A DNA stretch of 64,000 bases from Rhodococcus sp. OK302 (GTDB lineage Bacteria > Actinomycetota > Actinomycetes > Mycobacteriales > Mycobacteriaceae): contig NZ_NPJZ01000001.1 in the NCBI RefSeq assembly GCF_002245895.1, positions 5,616,501-5,680,500 of the forward strand, written 5' to 3'. Made by a program: the position numbers and the translations under genes. Positions 52,174 through 60,778 of the stretch are shown piece by piece (the first letter of the stretch is position 1; the number at the start of each line of letters is the position of its first letter). The notes below the pieces were generated by a model, which saw only the letters and a list, made by a program, of their open reading frames with translations, did not search any database and had not been told where the DNA came from.

Positions 52174-52217
52174 ACGACGGATGGCCCCCACCTGTGAGGG
52201 TGGGGGCCATCCGTCGT
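52174..52217. repeat. Perfect 19-bp inverted repeat
   Basis: Arms ACGACGGATGGCCCCCACC (52174-52192) and its exact complement (52199-52217) are separated by TGTGAG. No T-run follows (GTGTGTGCC), so termination is possible only in a weak sense. It lies between the short peptide gene and the integrase remnant and could be part of a former mobile element. Confidence 0.8.
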
Positions 52218-52261
52218 GTGTGCCAGCGCTCCCCAAACGTGATCGGCCCGTCGTGCGCTGG

Positions 52262-52520
52262 CATGTCCCCCTGCAGCCAAGCACGATCAAGACACGGTTC
52301 CAGAATGCTCGCTCAGTTCTACGTGCCGCCAAACGAGACAAGATGCTCGCCGAGGATCCGACCGAGCGCATCACCCCCGACAGGCTGCTCGAGATCTTGG
52401 CGGAACATGCGCGTCAGTTCGTTGGCAGCAACCGCATGCCTGGCTGTTCCCTGACGAGAACGGCCCCCTTGGCATCAGAACTCGGTCGGCCATCGTTGCG
52501 GACCCACTGCGGACGGAGAG
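52262..52520 (+). pseudogene. Decayed tyrosine recombinase (phage integrase)
   Basis: In one frame the core-binding part is recognisable: PSTIKTRFQNARSVLRAAKR, then DKMLAEDPTERI. It passes directly into DRLLEILAEHARQFVGSN, which belongs much further along in intact integrases, so roughly 90 codons with the first catalytic Arg are missing. Downstream the next pieces occur in shifted frames: AWLFPDENGP (about 52436-52470) and then WHQNSVGHR (about 52470-52500). Thus there is an internal deletion and at least two frameshifts. It cannot be active. It marks a former integration near the tRNA. Confidence 0.7.
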
Positions 52521-52547
52521 CCAGGAAAGACCCTCTGAACAGGGATT

Positions 52548-53627
52548 CTAAACGTTGAAGCGGAACTCCACTACATCGCCGTCAACCATGATGTAGTCCT
52601 TGCCCTCAATGCGGACCTTGCCGGCAGCCTTGGCTGCGGCCATGGAACCAGCCTCGACGAGATCGTCGAAGGACACGATTTCAGCCTTGATGAAGCCGCG
52701 CTCGAAGTCGGTGTGGATGACGCCGGCAGCCTGAGGCGCGGTGTCCCCCTTGTGGATGGTCCAGGCGCGAGTTTCCTTCGGACCAGCCGTCAGGTAGGTC
52801 TGCAAGCCGAGGGTGTGGAAACCGGTGCGAGCGAGCGCGTACAGACCGGGCTCGGTCTGACCGATGGAGTCGAGCATTTCCTGGCGGTCTTCCTCGTCGA
52901 GTTCGAGGAGTTCCTGCTCGACCTTCGCGTCGAGGAATACGGCGTCGGCCGGTGCGACGGAAGCGCGCAACTCGGCGATCTTCGCGGCGTCGGTGAGCAC
53001 TGACTCGTCGGCGTTGAAGACGTAGAGGAAAGGCTTGGTAGTGAGCAGGCTCAGTTCACGCAGAAGCGCGAAGTCGAGCTTGTCCTTGACGCTGAAGAGC
53101 GTCGTACCGGCGTTGAGGAATTCCTGAGCCTTGAGAGCCTCTTCGTAGGCAGGCTTGAATTCCTTGTTCTTGCGCGCTTCCTTGTCCAGACGCGGGAGCG
53201 CCTTTTCCAAGGTCTGCATGTCCGCGATCACGAGTTCGGTCTCGATGACCTCGATGTCCGAAGCCGGATCGACCTTGCCGTCGACGTGGATGACATCGTC
53301 GTCGGCGAAGACGCGAACTACCTGGCAGATTGCGTCGGCTTCACGAATGTTGGCGAGGAACTTGTTGCCCAGACCGGCACCTTCGGAAGCGCCCTTCACG
53401 ATGCCGGCGATGTCGACGAAGGACACCGTCGCAGGCAGAATGCGCTCGGAACCGAAGATCTCGGCGAGCTTCTGCAGCCGCGGATCAGGCAACTCGACCA
53501 GGCCGACGTTCGGTTCGATGGTTGCGAACGGGTAGTTCGCAGCCAACACGTCGTTGTTGGTCAGTGCATTGAAGAGGGTGGACTTGCCGACGTTGGGCAG
53601 TCCGACGATTCCGAGGGTAAGGCTCAC
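52548..53627 (-). CDS. ychF: Redox-regulated ATPase YchF (Obg family)
   Basis: A 359-residue P-loop protein. G1 is [16 protein letters not shown]3 [14 protein letters not shown] and the G4 position reads NADES instead of NKxD, which is why YchF prefers ATP. The C-terminal TGS domain carries [20 protein letters not shown] (shown within limit) and ends in VVEFRFNV. It binds ribosomes and is linked to the oxidative stress response. The GTG at 53627 begins MSLTLG. Confidence 0.96.
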   Translation of the reverse strand: MSLTLGIVGLPNVGKSTLFNALTNNDVLAANYPFATIEPNVGLVELPDPRLQKLAEIFGSERILPATVSFVDIAGIVKGASEGAGLGNKFLANIREADAICQVVRVFADDDVIHVDGKVDPASDIEVIETELVIADMQTLEKALPRLDKEARKNKEFKPAYEEALKAQEFLNAGTTLFSVKDKLDFALLRELSLLTTKPFLYVFNADESVLTDAAKIAELRASVAPADAVFLDAKVEQELLELDEEDRQEMLDSIGQTEPGLYALARTGFHTLGLQTYLTAGPKETRAWTIHKGDTAPQAAGVIHTDFERGFIKAEIVSFDDLVEAGSMAAAKAAGKVRIEGKDYIMVDGDVVEFRFNV

Positions 53628-53704
53628 GATCTGTGGATTCTACGGCGTGCCGCCATTGCACGAGGCAGTCGCCCTGAGTTTCAGGGCAACCGCCTCGGCC
53701 CACC

Positions 53705-54130
53705 TCAGTACGTGTTGTCGATCGAACTGCCCGCCACGGCGAAAATCACGATGATGAAGATGAAGTACAAAACAATCAGACCCACAAAAATTCCGAGCGA
53801 GATCTGGCCGAGCTTCTTCACACGATCCGACGCGTACTGCGCGCCCTGATGATCACCCATCGCCCACTTGGGGTAGATGTCGTGCAGGTGGTTGAAGGCG
53901 GCGAACGCCACCGGCCAGAAGAAGATGATCGACGCGACAGCCCAGCCTGCATTCGACTTCGGCGGACCGTACTGCGGGGCCGCGTACGTCGGCGCCGCAC
54001 TGTATTGCTGCGGAGCTGTGTATTGACCGCTCGGGTACTGCTCGGCGCTGGGAGCCTGCGGTGCTGCCCCGTACTGGTTGTACGGAGGCGCTGCCTCGTA
54101 GGAATTCTTCGGATCTTGTGGATCTGTCAT
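53705..54130 (-). CDS. CD225/dispanin-family membrane protein
   Basis: A 141-residue protein. The first 60 residues are Pro/Gln/Tyr-rich and disordered (APPYNQYGAAPQAPSAEQYP). Then comes the CD225 domain: a re-entrant or first helix SNAGWAVASIIFFWPVAFAA, the conserved loop with KWAMGDHQGAQYASDRVK, and a second helix. The domain is shared with interferon-induced transmembrane proteins; bacterial roles are unclear. The ATG at 54130 gives MTDPQDPKNS; an upstream in-frame start is less likely. Confidence 0.87.
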   Translation of the reverse strand: MTDPQDPKNSYEAAPPYNQYGAAPQAPSAEQYPSGQYTAPQQYSAAPTYAAPQYGPPKSNAGWAVASIIFFWPVAFAAFNHLHDIYPKWAMGDHQGAQYASDRVKKLGQISLGIFVGLIVLYFIFIIVIFAVAGSSIDNTY

Positions 54131-54187
54131 CGGTACCCCATAGATAGGTTCGAACACTGTTCCTGAGAACCTAACGGACAGTCGGGC

Positions 54188-54766
54188 CTAATTCTTGCGG
54201 GCGAGAGTGACAACCCAGGTCGCGTCGGCGCGCCACTGACGCAGATCCCACGTCGAGAACCGCTGCTCGACGCGCAACCCGACGGCAGCGAGGTCCGAGT
54301 CGAAGTTTTCGACGCCGTAGTCGTAGTCCGTCGCGAAGCCTGTGATCAGTACGCCGCCCGGTTCGAGGTGATCTGCCAGCCTGCGCAGGACGGTTTGCTC
54401 GGTACCGCGTGCCAGAAAGATAAATACATTTCCGGCTGCGACGACGGCGTCGAACTTCTTACCCAGATCGAGTTCCGCGAGATCACCGAGATGCACGTCG
54501 AGTTCGGGATGCGTGCGAGCCTCGGCGATCAAGACGGGATCGAGGTCGACGGACGTCACCAGGTGCCCGCGCCGCGCGAGTTCGAGTCCGACGCGCCCCG
54601 TCCCGCAACCCGCGTCCAGGATTCGCGAGCCCCTAGCCACTACCGCGTCGACAAACCGGGCCTCTCCATGCAGATCCGCGCCCTGCTGCGCCAGATTGTC
54701 GAAACGCTCGATGTATTCGCGGGAATCGGATTCGGAACGCTCGGACTGCCATCTGGTTGCGCTCAT
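54188..54766 (-). CDS. Class I SAM-dependent methyltransferase
   Basis: A 192-residue methyltransferase. Motif I is RILDAGCGTGRVGLELARRG, followed by the acidic VDLDPVLI, and motif IV DAVVAAGNVFIFLA. The substrate is not identifiable. I chose the ATG at 54766 (MSATRWQSERSE); the frame stays open to 55603, but that part is antisense to the glutamate-synthase-like gene. It is divergent from the GltB-like gene with 57 bp between. Confidence 0.9.
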   Translation of the reverse strand: MSATRWQSERSESDSREYIERFDNLAQQGADLHGEARFVDAVVARGSRILDAGCGTGRVGLELARRGHLVTSVDLDPVLIAEARTHPELDVHLGDLAELDLGKKFDAVVAAGNVFIFLARGTEQTVLRRLADHLEPGGVLITGFATDYDYGVENFDSDLAAVGLRVEQRFSTWDLRQWRADATWVVTLARKN

Positions 54767-54823
54767 GGTTGTGATCCTAGAACTTGGCCGGTGTGTGTCG
54801 GAGTGTGCGCCTAGGCTCGCGGA

Positions 54824-56401
54824 GTGACTCGACTGCTGATCGTGTTCGTAATGTGGGCGCTCGGCCTCGGTGCCGCGATGCTCGGAGTGTTTGTCTCGCC
54901 CGGATGGTGGGTGATCGGAGTTCCGCTGCTCGCTTTGGCCGGCGTCGGGACTTACGACGTACTGCAACGCCGACACAGCATTTTGCGGAACTACCCGATT
55001 CTCGGCCACGCACGGTTCCTCCTGGAGAAAATCCGACCCGAAATTCAGCAGTACTTCATCGAATCGTCCACCGACGGAACTCCTTTCGATCGGGAGACAC
55101 GCGATCTGGTGTACGAGCGCGCCAAGGGGACTCTCGCCGAAGAACCGTTTGGCACCGAGCGCGACGTCAACGCCGTCGGCTACGAGTTCATGATTCATTC
55201 GCTCCGAGCGCACACCGCTCCCGACACAATTCCGCGTGTCCGTCTGGGCGGACGTGATTGCACCAAGCCCTACGACATCGCCCTGCTCAACGTGTCGGCA
55301 ATGAGCTTCGGTTCGTTGTCCGCCAATGCAATCGAAGCGCTCAATGCGGGTGCGGCACGCGGCGGATTCGCCCACGACACCGGCGAGGGCGCCATCAGCC
55401 CGTACCACCGCAAGCATGGCGGCGATCTGATCTGGGAAATTGCCTCCGGCTACTTCGGTTGCAGATCCGACAACGGCACCTTCGATCCCGACAAGTTCGC
55501 CCAACACGCAACATCCGATCAGGTCAAAGCCATCTCGATCAAGCTTTCGCAGGGCGCCAAACCTGGACTCGGCGGAGTCCTTCCCGGAGCGAAGGTTTCG
55601 CACGAAATCGCCGAAACCCGAGGGGTTCCCGTCGGAAAGACGGTGATATCACCACCAGCGCATACCGCATTTTTGACGCCTGTCGAACTGGTCGAGTTCA
55701 TAGCCACATTGCGCCGGCTCTCCGGCGGCAAGCCTGTCGGCATGAAGCTGTGTATCGGATCGCGTCGCGAATTCCTGGGTATCTGCAAGGCCATGATCGA
55801 ACGCGGCATCACTCCCGACTTCATCATCGTCGACGGCTCCGAGGGCGGCACCGGCGCAGGGCCGGTCGAGTTCGAGGATCACATGGGTATGCCGCTCACC
55901 GAAGGCCTGATGCTCGTCCACAACGCTTTGGTGGGCACCGGATTACGTGACCAGGTGAAGGTGGGAGCGTCGGGCAAGGTTGCCAGCGGTTCCGACATAG
56001 TCAAACGCATCATGCAAGGCGCAGATTTCACCATGGCGGCTCGCGCAATGATGTTTGCGGTCGGCTGCATTCAAGCTCAGATGTGCCATACCAATCGCTG
56101 CCCTGTCGGGGTAACAACCCAGGACCCGGCGCGCACACGCGCACTTGACGTCCCGGACAAGACAGAGCGTGTGTACCGATTCCAGAAGGCGACAGTCGCA
56201 AGCGCGAGTCAGATGATCGCGTCCATGGGACTCGAATCCTTCGACGAACTACAACCGTCGATGCTCAACCGCCGCGTCGACGGCCTGACAACACGCACCT
56301 ACGCCGAACTCTACGAATGGCTGATGCCGGCCGAACTTCTCGAGTCTCCACCACAGAGTTGGCTCACAGATTGGATCGATGCCGACTCGCTTCGTTTCTG
56401 A
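54824..56401 (+). CDS. Glutamate synthase-like FMN-binding protein
   Basis: A 525-residue protein with two N-terminal transmembrane helices (about residues 3-45) followed by the FMN-binding barrel of glutamate synthase: LNVSAMSFGSLSANAIEALN, HDTGEGAISPYH, IIVDGSEGGTGAGP. The Cys cluster CIQAQMCHTNRCPVGVTTQD for a 3Fe-4S centre is intact. The amidotransferase domain of true GltB is absent, so it cannot use glutamine as GltB does; archaeal-type GltB-like proteins are similar. Its role in this lineage is unknown. The GTG at 54824 is preceded by CTCGCGGA, only a weak ribosome site. Confidence 0.9.
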   Translation: MTRLLIVFVMWALGLGAAMLGVFVSPGWWVIGVPLLALAGVGTYDVLQRRHSILRNYPILGHARFLLEKIRPEIQQYFIESSTDGTPFDRETRDLVYERAKGTLAEEPFGTERDVNAVGYEFMIHSLRAHTAPDTIPRVRLGGRDCTKPYDIALLNVSAMSFGSLSANAIEALNAGAARGGFAHDTGEGAISPYHRKHGGDLIWEIASGYFGCRSDNGTFDPDKFAQHATSDQVKAISIKLSQGAKPGLGGVLPGAKVSHEIAETRGVPVGKTVISPPAHTAFLTPVELVEFIATLRRLSGGKPVGMKLCIGSRREFLGICKAMIERGITPDFIIVDGSEGGTGAGPVEFEDHMGMPLTEGLMLVHNALVGTGLRDQVKVGASGKVASGSDIVKRIMQGADFTMAARAMMFAVGCIQAQMCHTNRCPVGVTTQDPARTRALDVPDKTERVYRFQKATVASASQMIASMGLESFDELQPSMLNRRVDGLTTRTYAELYEWLMPAELLESPPQSWLTDWIDADSLRF

Positions 56402-56487
56402 CCTGCGGACAATCGCTCCGAGTCTTACAGTGACAAGTGCACCGCAGTGATGCAGGACACACATGTGCGACTGGACGGAGTTCGTCG

Positions 56488-58770
56488 ATGAGTCTGAAAG
56501 CAGCACCCGAGCCCAATATCGAGTACCTGAAAACAGATCCTGACCTGCCACCCGTCGGCGTAGTGGATCGCACCCCCATCTCACCGACCGCACGCGTCGT
56601 GTTCCTGATACTCGGACTGGTGGGCGGCGTCGCCTGGTACGTGATCGCGATCGTGCGCGGCGAGCACATCAGCGCCGTCTGGTTCGTATTGGCCGCGATC
56701 TGCACCTACCTCATCGCCTACCGGTTCTATGCGCGGTTGATCGAACGCAAAATCGTCAAACCTCGCGACGACATCGCCACCCCCGCCGAGATCATGGAAA
56801 ACGGCACGGACTACATGCCGACCGACCGACGAGTTCTGTTCGGCCATCACTTCGCTGCAATTGCGGGCGCCGGCCCGCTGGTCGGCCCAGTCCTCGCCGC
56901 TCAAATGGGCTACCTCCCCGGAACACTGTGGATCATCATCGGCGTCGTCTTCGCCGGGGCTGTGCAAGATTTTCTGGTTCTGTGGATTTCATCGAAGAGG
57001 CGCGGACGCAGTCTCGGCCAGATGGCCCGCGAAGAACTGGGCCTCGTCGGTGGAGTCGCCGCATTGATCGGCGTCTTCGTCATCATGATCATCCTCATCG
57101 CGGTGCTCGGACTTGTTGTTGTCAACGCGCTGGCCGAAAGCCCCTGGGGCATCTTCTCCATCGCCTTGACCATTCCGATTGCCCTGTTCATGGGCGTCTA
57201 CCTCCGCTACCTCCGCCCCGGAAAAGTATCGGAAGTTTCCTTGATCGGCGTTGTCCTGCTGCTCTTCGCCATCATTTCGGGCGGCTGGGTCGCCGATACC
57301 GAGTGGGGCGTCAACTGGTTCACGTTTTCCCCGGTAGTCATCGCCTGGATGCTGATCGCGTACGGATTCGCCGCGTCGGTCCTACCCGTCTGGCTGCTCC
57401 TCGCACCGCGCGACTATCTGTCGACGTTCATGAAGGTCGGCACGATTGCGCTGCTGGCCATCGGAATTCTTGTCGCCCGTCCTCTCCTGAACATGCCGGC
57501 GGTAACGCCCTTCGCAACAGAAGGAAACGGTCCGGCCTTCGCAGGTTCACTGTTCCCGTTCCTGTTCATCACCATCGCCTGCGGAGCTCTGTCCGGCTTT
57601 CACGCACTCATCGCGTCGGGAACCACTCCCAAGCTGTTGGAGAAGGAAAGCCAGACCAAGATGATCGGGTACGGAGGCATGCTCACCGAATCCTTCGTGG
57701 CGATCATGGCTCTTGTCACCGCCTGCATTCTTGATCAGCATCTGTACTTCGCCCTCAATGCTCCGGCTGCTCTGACGGGCGGAACACCGGAAACTGCAGC
57801 CGACTACGTCAACAGCCTCAACCTTTCGAGCGGCCCTATATCCCCCGACGTCCTGAGCCAAGCCGCCGCCGACGTGGGTGAACACTCCATCATCTCGCGT
57901 ACCGGCGGCGCACCGACTCTCGCTTTGGGTATGTCCCAAGTCCTCAGCGATGTCTTCGGCGGTTCCTCACTCAAATCGTTCTGGTACCACTTCGCGATCA
58001 TGTTCGAGGCCTTGTTCATTCTCACGACGATCGACGCCGGTACCCGCGTCGCCCGATTCATGCTCTCGGATTCACTCGGCAACTTCGGTGGTCCCGCCAA
58101 GAAGTTCAAGGACCCGTCGTGGCGCATCGGCGCGTGGCTCTGTTCCCTGATCGTCGTTGCTGCCTGGGGAGCGATTCTGCTGATGGGAGTTACCGATCCA
58201 CTCGGCGGCATCAACACGCTTTTCCCGCTGTTCGGCATCGCCAACCAACTTCTCGCAGCAATGGCACTGACCGTCGTATTGGCGGTCGTGATGAAAAAGG
58301 GATTGTTCAAATGGGCGTGGATTCCGGCAGTGCCGTTGTTCTGGGATCTGCTGGTAACCATGACCGCGTCGTGGCAGAAAATCTTCTCCTCGAATACATC
58401 CATCGGCTACTGGGCACAACACAATGCATTCAAGGACGCGAAAGAGGCTGGAAAGACCTCGTTCGGATCCGCCAAGACGCCTGAAGCCATCGACGCCGTC
58501 ATTCGAAACACATTTATTCAGGGAACACTGTCGATCACGTTCGCTGTCCTCGTACTCATCGTCGTGATCGCCGGACTCATCGTGTGTATCAAGGCTTTCC
58601 ACGCCGGCGGCTTGCCCACAACCGAATCGCCGGAGGAGCCCTCCAAGATATTCGGTCCCGCCGGATTCCTCACGACCCCAGCCGAAAAAACCGTGCAGAA
58701 AGAGTGGGACGAACTGATCAAGGCCGGCAAAGTGAGGGCACCCGGCGCAGCACACGGAGGTGGTCACTGA
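56488..58770 (+). CDS. cstA: Carbon starvation protein CstA, peptide/pyruvate transporter family
   Basis: A 760-residue membrane protein with about sixteen to eighteen helices. The CstA signature [20 protein letters not shown] is at about residues 113-132, with the CstA_5TM part at the C-terminus. Members (CstA, BtsT/YjiY) import pyruvate or peptides during carbon limitation. Immediately downstream lies the small YbdD/YjiX-type gene that usually accompanies it. GGACGGAG lies upstream of the chosen ATG at 56488; the frame is open a little further upstream. Confidence 0.95.
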   Translation: MSLKAAPEPNIEYLKTDPDLPPVGVVDRTPISPTARVVFLILGLVGGVAWYVIAIVRGEHISAVWFVLAAICTYLIAYRFYARLIERKIVKPRDDIATPAEIMENGTDYMPTDRRVLFGHHFAAIAGAGPLVGPVLAAQMGYLPGTLWIIIGVVFAGAVQDFLVLWISSKRRGRSLGQMAREELGLVGGVAALIGVFVIMIILIAVLGLVVVNALAESPWGIFSIALTIPIALFMGVYLRYLRPGKVSEVSLIGVVLLLFAIISGGWVADTEWGVNWFTFSPVVIAWMLIAYGFAASVLPVWLLLAPRDYLSTFMKVGTIALLAIGILVARPLLNMPAVTPFATEGNGPAFAGSLFPFLFITIACGALSGFHALIASGTTPKLLEKESQTKMIGYGGMLTESFVAIMALVTACILDQHLYFALNAPAALTGGTPETAADYVNSLNLSSGPISPDVLSQAAADVGEHSIISRTGGAPTLALGMSQVLSDVFGGSSLKSFWYHFAIMFEALFILTTIDAGTRVARFMLSDSLGNFGGPAKKFKDPSWRIGAWLCSLIVVAAWGAILLMGVTDPLGGINTLFPLFGIANQLLAAMALTVVLAVVMKKGLFKWAWIPAVPLFWDLLVTMTASWQKIFSSNTSIGYWAQHNAFKDAKEAGKTSFGSAKTPEAIDAVIRNTFIQGTLSITFAVLVLIVVIAGLIVCIKAFHAGGLPTTESPEEPSKIFGPAGFLTTPAEKTVQKEWDELIKAGKVRAPGAAHGGGH

Positions 58771-58772
58771 CC

Positions 58773-58967
58773 ATGACAAACAAGATCGTTGCGGGGTTGC
58801 GCGGTGTCCTGTGGTGGGTGCGCTCGGTGATGGGCGATTTGGACTACGAACGATACGTCGAACACGCACGCCGCCACCACGCTGATGCTCCGGTTATGAG
58901 CGAACGAGAATTCTGGCGTCGACGTCACGCGGCAGCGGACGCCAACCCCGGCGCCCGCTGCTGCTGA
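58773..58967 (+). CDS. YbdD/YjiX-family small protein, partner of CstA
   Basis: A 64-residue basic protein two bases after cstA. It has the family features DLDYERYVEHARRHHADAPV, a MSEREFWRRRH segment and an end in Cys-Cys (ARCC). The same order (cstA then ybdD, btsT then yjiX) holds in E. coli, where the small protein is needed for uptake by the transporter. GGAGGT lies about ten bases upstream of the ATG within the end of cstA. Confidence 0.93.
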   Translation: MTNKIVAGLRGVLWWVRSVMGDLDYERYVEHARRHHADAPVMSEREFWRRRHAAADANPGARCC

Positions 58968-58991
58968 CCACACCCCGTTTCATGACACGGT

Positions 58992-59429
58992 TCAGGGGCA
59001 AGCGGCCTTCGCCAATTCGTAAATGTGGCCTGCCTGTTCCTGCGTCGGAGCCGTGCCGTTGTTCTCGGCGAGTGTGATGATCTCCTTCTCCACAGCCTCC
59101 TTGTCAGTCCCCTTCGCGACTTCAGTGCAGGTCGTCGTCAGGATTTTTTCGATGTCCGCGTCATCACGATCGGCCGCCAACGGCGCATACGCGCCTCGGA
59201 AAGTCGCAACGAACAGAGCTGACTTGCCCTGATCGATTGCAGTACCGGCTGACTGCTTGGCGCTCTCCAATGCAGAACCTGCCGACCCCTTTGCACTCTC
59301 CAACGCTTGTTGCCCGCTGGTCAGAGCGTTGTTGACCTGGTTCTGGGCGTCGTCCTTGCTCTCGGTACTGCATGCACTCAGCCCGAGAACAACAATTGCG
59401 GCTGCCATAACTGCTGCTGCGATTTTCAT
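58992..59429 (-). CDS. Lipoprotein, DUF732-like
   Basis: A 145-residue lipoprotein: MKIAAAVMAAAIVVLGLSAC ends in the lipobox Cys at residue 20. A helical, Ala/Gln/Ser-rich segment follows with a repeated pattern (ALESAKGSAGS, ALESAKQSAGT), then a C-terminal region with two cysteines (TTTCTEVAKG and AKAACP) probably forming a disulphide, as in DUF732 proteins. Function unknown. It is a single gene, convergent with the cstA operon. Confidence 0.8.
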   Translation of the reverse strand: MKIAAAVMAAAIVVLGLSACSTESKDDAQNQVNNALTSGQQALESAKGSAGSALESAKQSAGTAIDQGKSALFVATFRGAYAPLAADRDDADIEKILTTTCTEVAKGTDKEAVEKEIITLAENNGTAPTQEQAGHIYELAKAACP

Positions 59430-59587
59430 AACAGAAATGTTAGTCGCGTACCGGTGTCACAAGTACCGAAATGCATGTCGCAATCGTGCCTGCTTACGCA
59501 ACTTCTCCCAGTCGATACGATCAGTCGAGCGAGATCACCGGATTCACATCGGCAAGGAGAACCCTGCGCCGACCGAAAGGACGATCA

Positions 59588-60778
59588 GTGAGCGAGCAAG
59601 ACAACGCGGCAACCGGGCCCACCCCAGCGCGAAAGCGTGACCGTGGCGAAATCATCGGGCAAGGCGGAATGTGGCTGGCCAAATGGTCGCTGGTACTGGC
59701 TGCGATCGCAGTGGGTGCATGGATCTTCGGTTGGCTGATCGCACGGCTCTGGGTGATCATCTTGCCTATCGCCCTGGCCATAGTGTTGGCGACGGTCATG
59801 TGGCCGCCCACCCGCGGAATGATCAAACGCGGTATGCCTCCCGCCGCAGCAGCCAGCATCACCTTGGTTCTCTCCATCGGAGTACTCGCCGGCGTGATCG
59901 CCGGAATCGTTCCTTCGGTGGTCAGCCAAGCCCCTGAGCTCGCGAACAAGACCACTCAAGGCATCAATCAAGTTCAGGACTGGCTACAAGGCCCACCCCT
60001 GAACTTGCAAGACGATCAGATCGACAATGCCGTCCATTCAGTCATCGCGAAGGTCCAGGAGAGTGGAACAGCGATTGCCTCCGGCGTATTCAGTGGAGTG
60101 AGCACCGCGAGTTCCCTTCTCGTGACACTCGGCCTCGTGCTGATCTTGTCGTTCTTCTTCATCAAGGACGGCCCCCGCTTCATCCCATGGCTGCATTCGG
60201 TGAGCGGCGGAAAGGCCGGCCGTCATCTCGAAGAAGTCCTCGTACGGATGTGGGACACCCTCGGCGGATTCATCCGCACGCAGGCTCTGGTGAGTTTGAT
60301 CGACGCGGTATTCATCGGGGCCGGACTGTTGATCCTCGGCGTCCCCCTGGCACCCGTACTCGCTATTCTCACGTTCATCGGCGGCTTCATCCCGATCGTC
60401 GGCGCATTTGTCGCCGGAGCACTGGCAGTCTTGGTTGCCTTGGTGGCCAACGGATTCACCACGGCAATGATCGTGCTCGCCCTCATCTTGCTGGTGCAGC
60501 AGATCGAAGGAAATGTTCTGCAGCCGGTTTTGCAGAGCAAGTCCATGAAACTGCATGCGGTGATCGTCCTGCTCGCAGTTGCCGCCGGCAGTTCCCTCTA
60601 CGGAATTGTGGGCGCATTCCTGGCAGTACCCGTCGCAGCTGTCACCGCAGTGGTGATCCGCTACATCGGTGAGCAGATCGACCTGCAGACCATCGACAAC
60701 GAACCGGTGTCCGAGAGCGATACGCCGAACATCGTCGTGGATGAGAACGACGCACTTCCGGAGGGCCAAAAGGCCTGA
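59588..60778 (+). CDS. AI-2E family (PerM-like) transporter
   Basis: A 396-residue membrane protein with about eight helices: two pairs at the N-terminus, a soluble loop around residues 110-165 (QAPELANKTTQGINQVQDWL), then several helices with the conserved ILTFIGGFIPIVGAFVAGAL. The family includes TqsA/YdgG-type exporters of autoinducer-2 as well as Na+/H+ antiporters, so the substrate is open. An acidic tail follows. The GTG at 59588 has AGGA with 6-base spacing. It ends directly against convergent sbcC without a gap. Confidence 0.9.
   Translation: MSEQDNAATGPTPARKRDRGEIIGQGGMWLAKWSLVLAAIAVGAWIFGWLIARLWVIILPIALAIVLATVMWPPTRGMIKRGMPPAAAASITLVLSIGVLAGVIAGIVPSVVSQAPELANKTTQGINQVQDWLQGPPLNLQDDQIDNAVHSVIAKVQESGTAIASGVFSGVSTASSLLVTLGLVLILSFFFIKDGPRFIPWLHSVSGGKAGRHLEEVLVRMWDTLGGFIRTQALVSLIDAVFIGAGLLILGVPLAPVLAILTFIGGFIPIVGAFVAGALAVLVALVANGFTTAMIVLALILLVQQIEGNVLQPVLQSKSMKLHAVIVLLAVAAGSSLYGIVGAFLAVPVAAVTAVVIRYIGEQIDLQTIDNEPVSESDTPNIVVDENDALPEGQKA

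Noticed and set aside
52532..52548. Possible att duplicate of the tRNA 3' end (CCCTCTG) near the integrase remnant
   Set aside because: Only seven matching bases, too short to call a direct repeat.
54145..54165. LexA-like sequence TCGAACACTGTTC upstream of the CD225 gene
   Set aside because: The spacing between GAAC and GTTC is three instead of four bases and the right flank does not match the actinobacterial SOS box.
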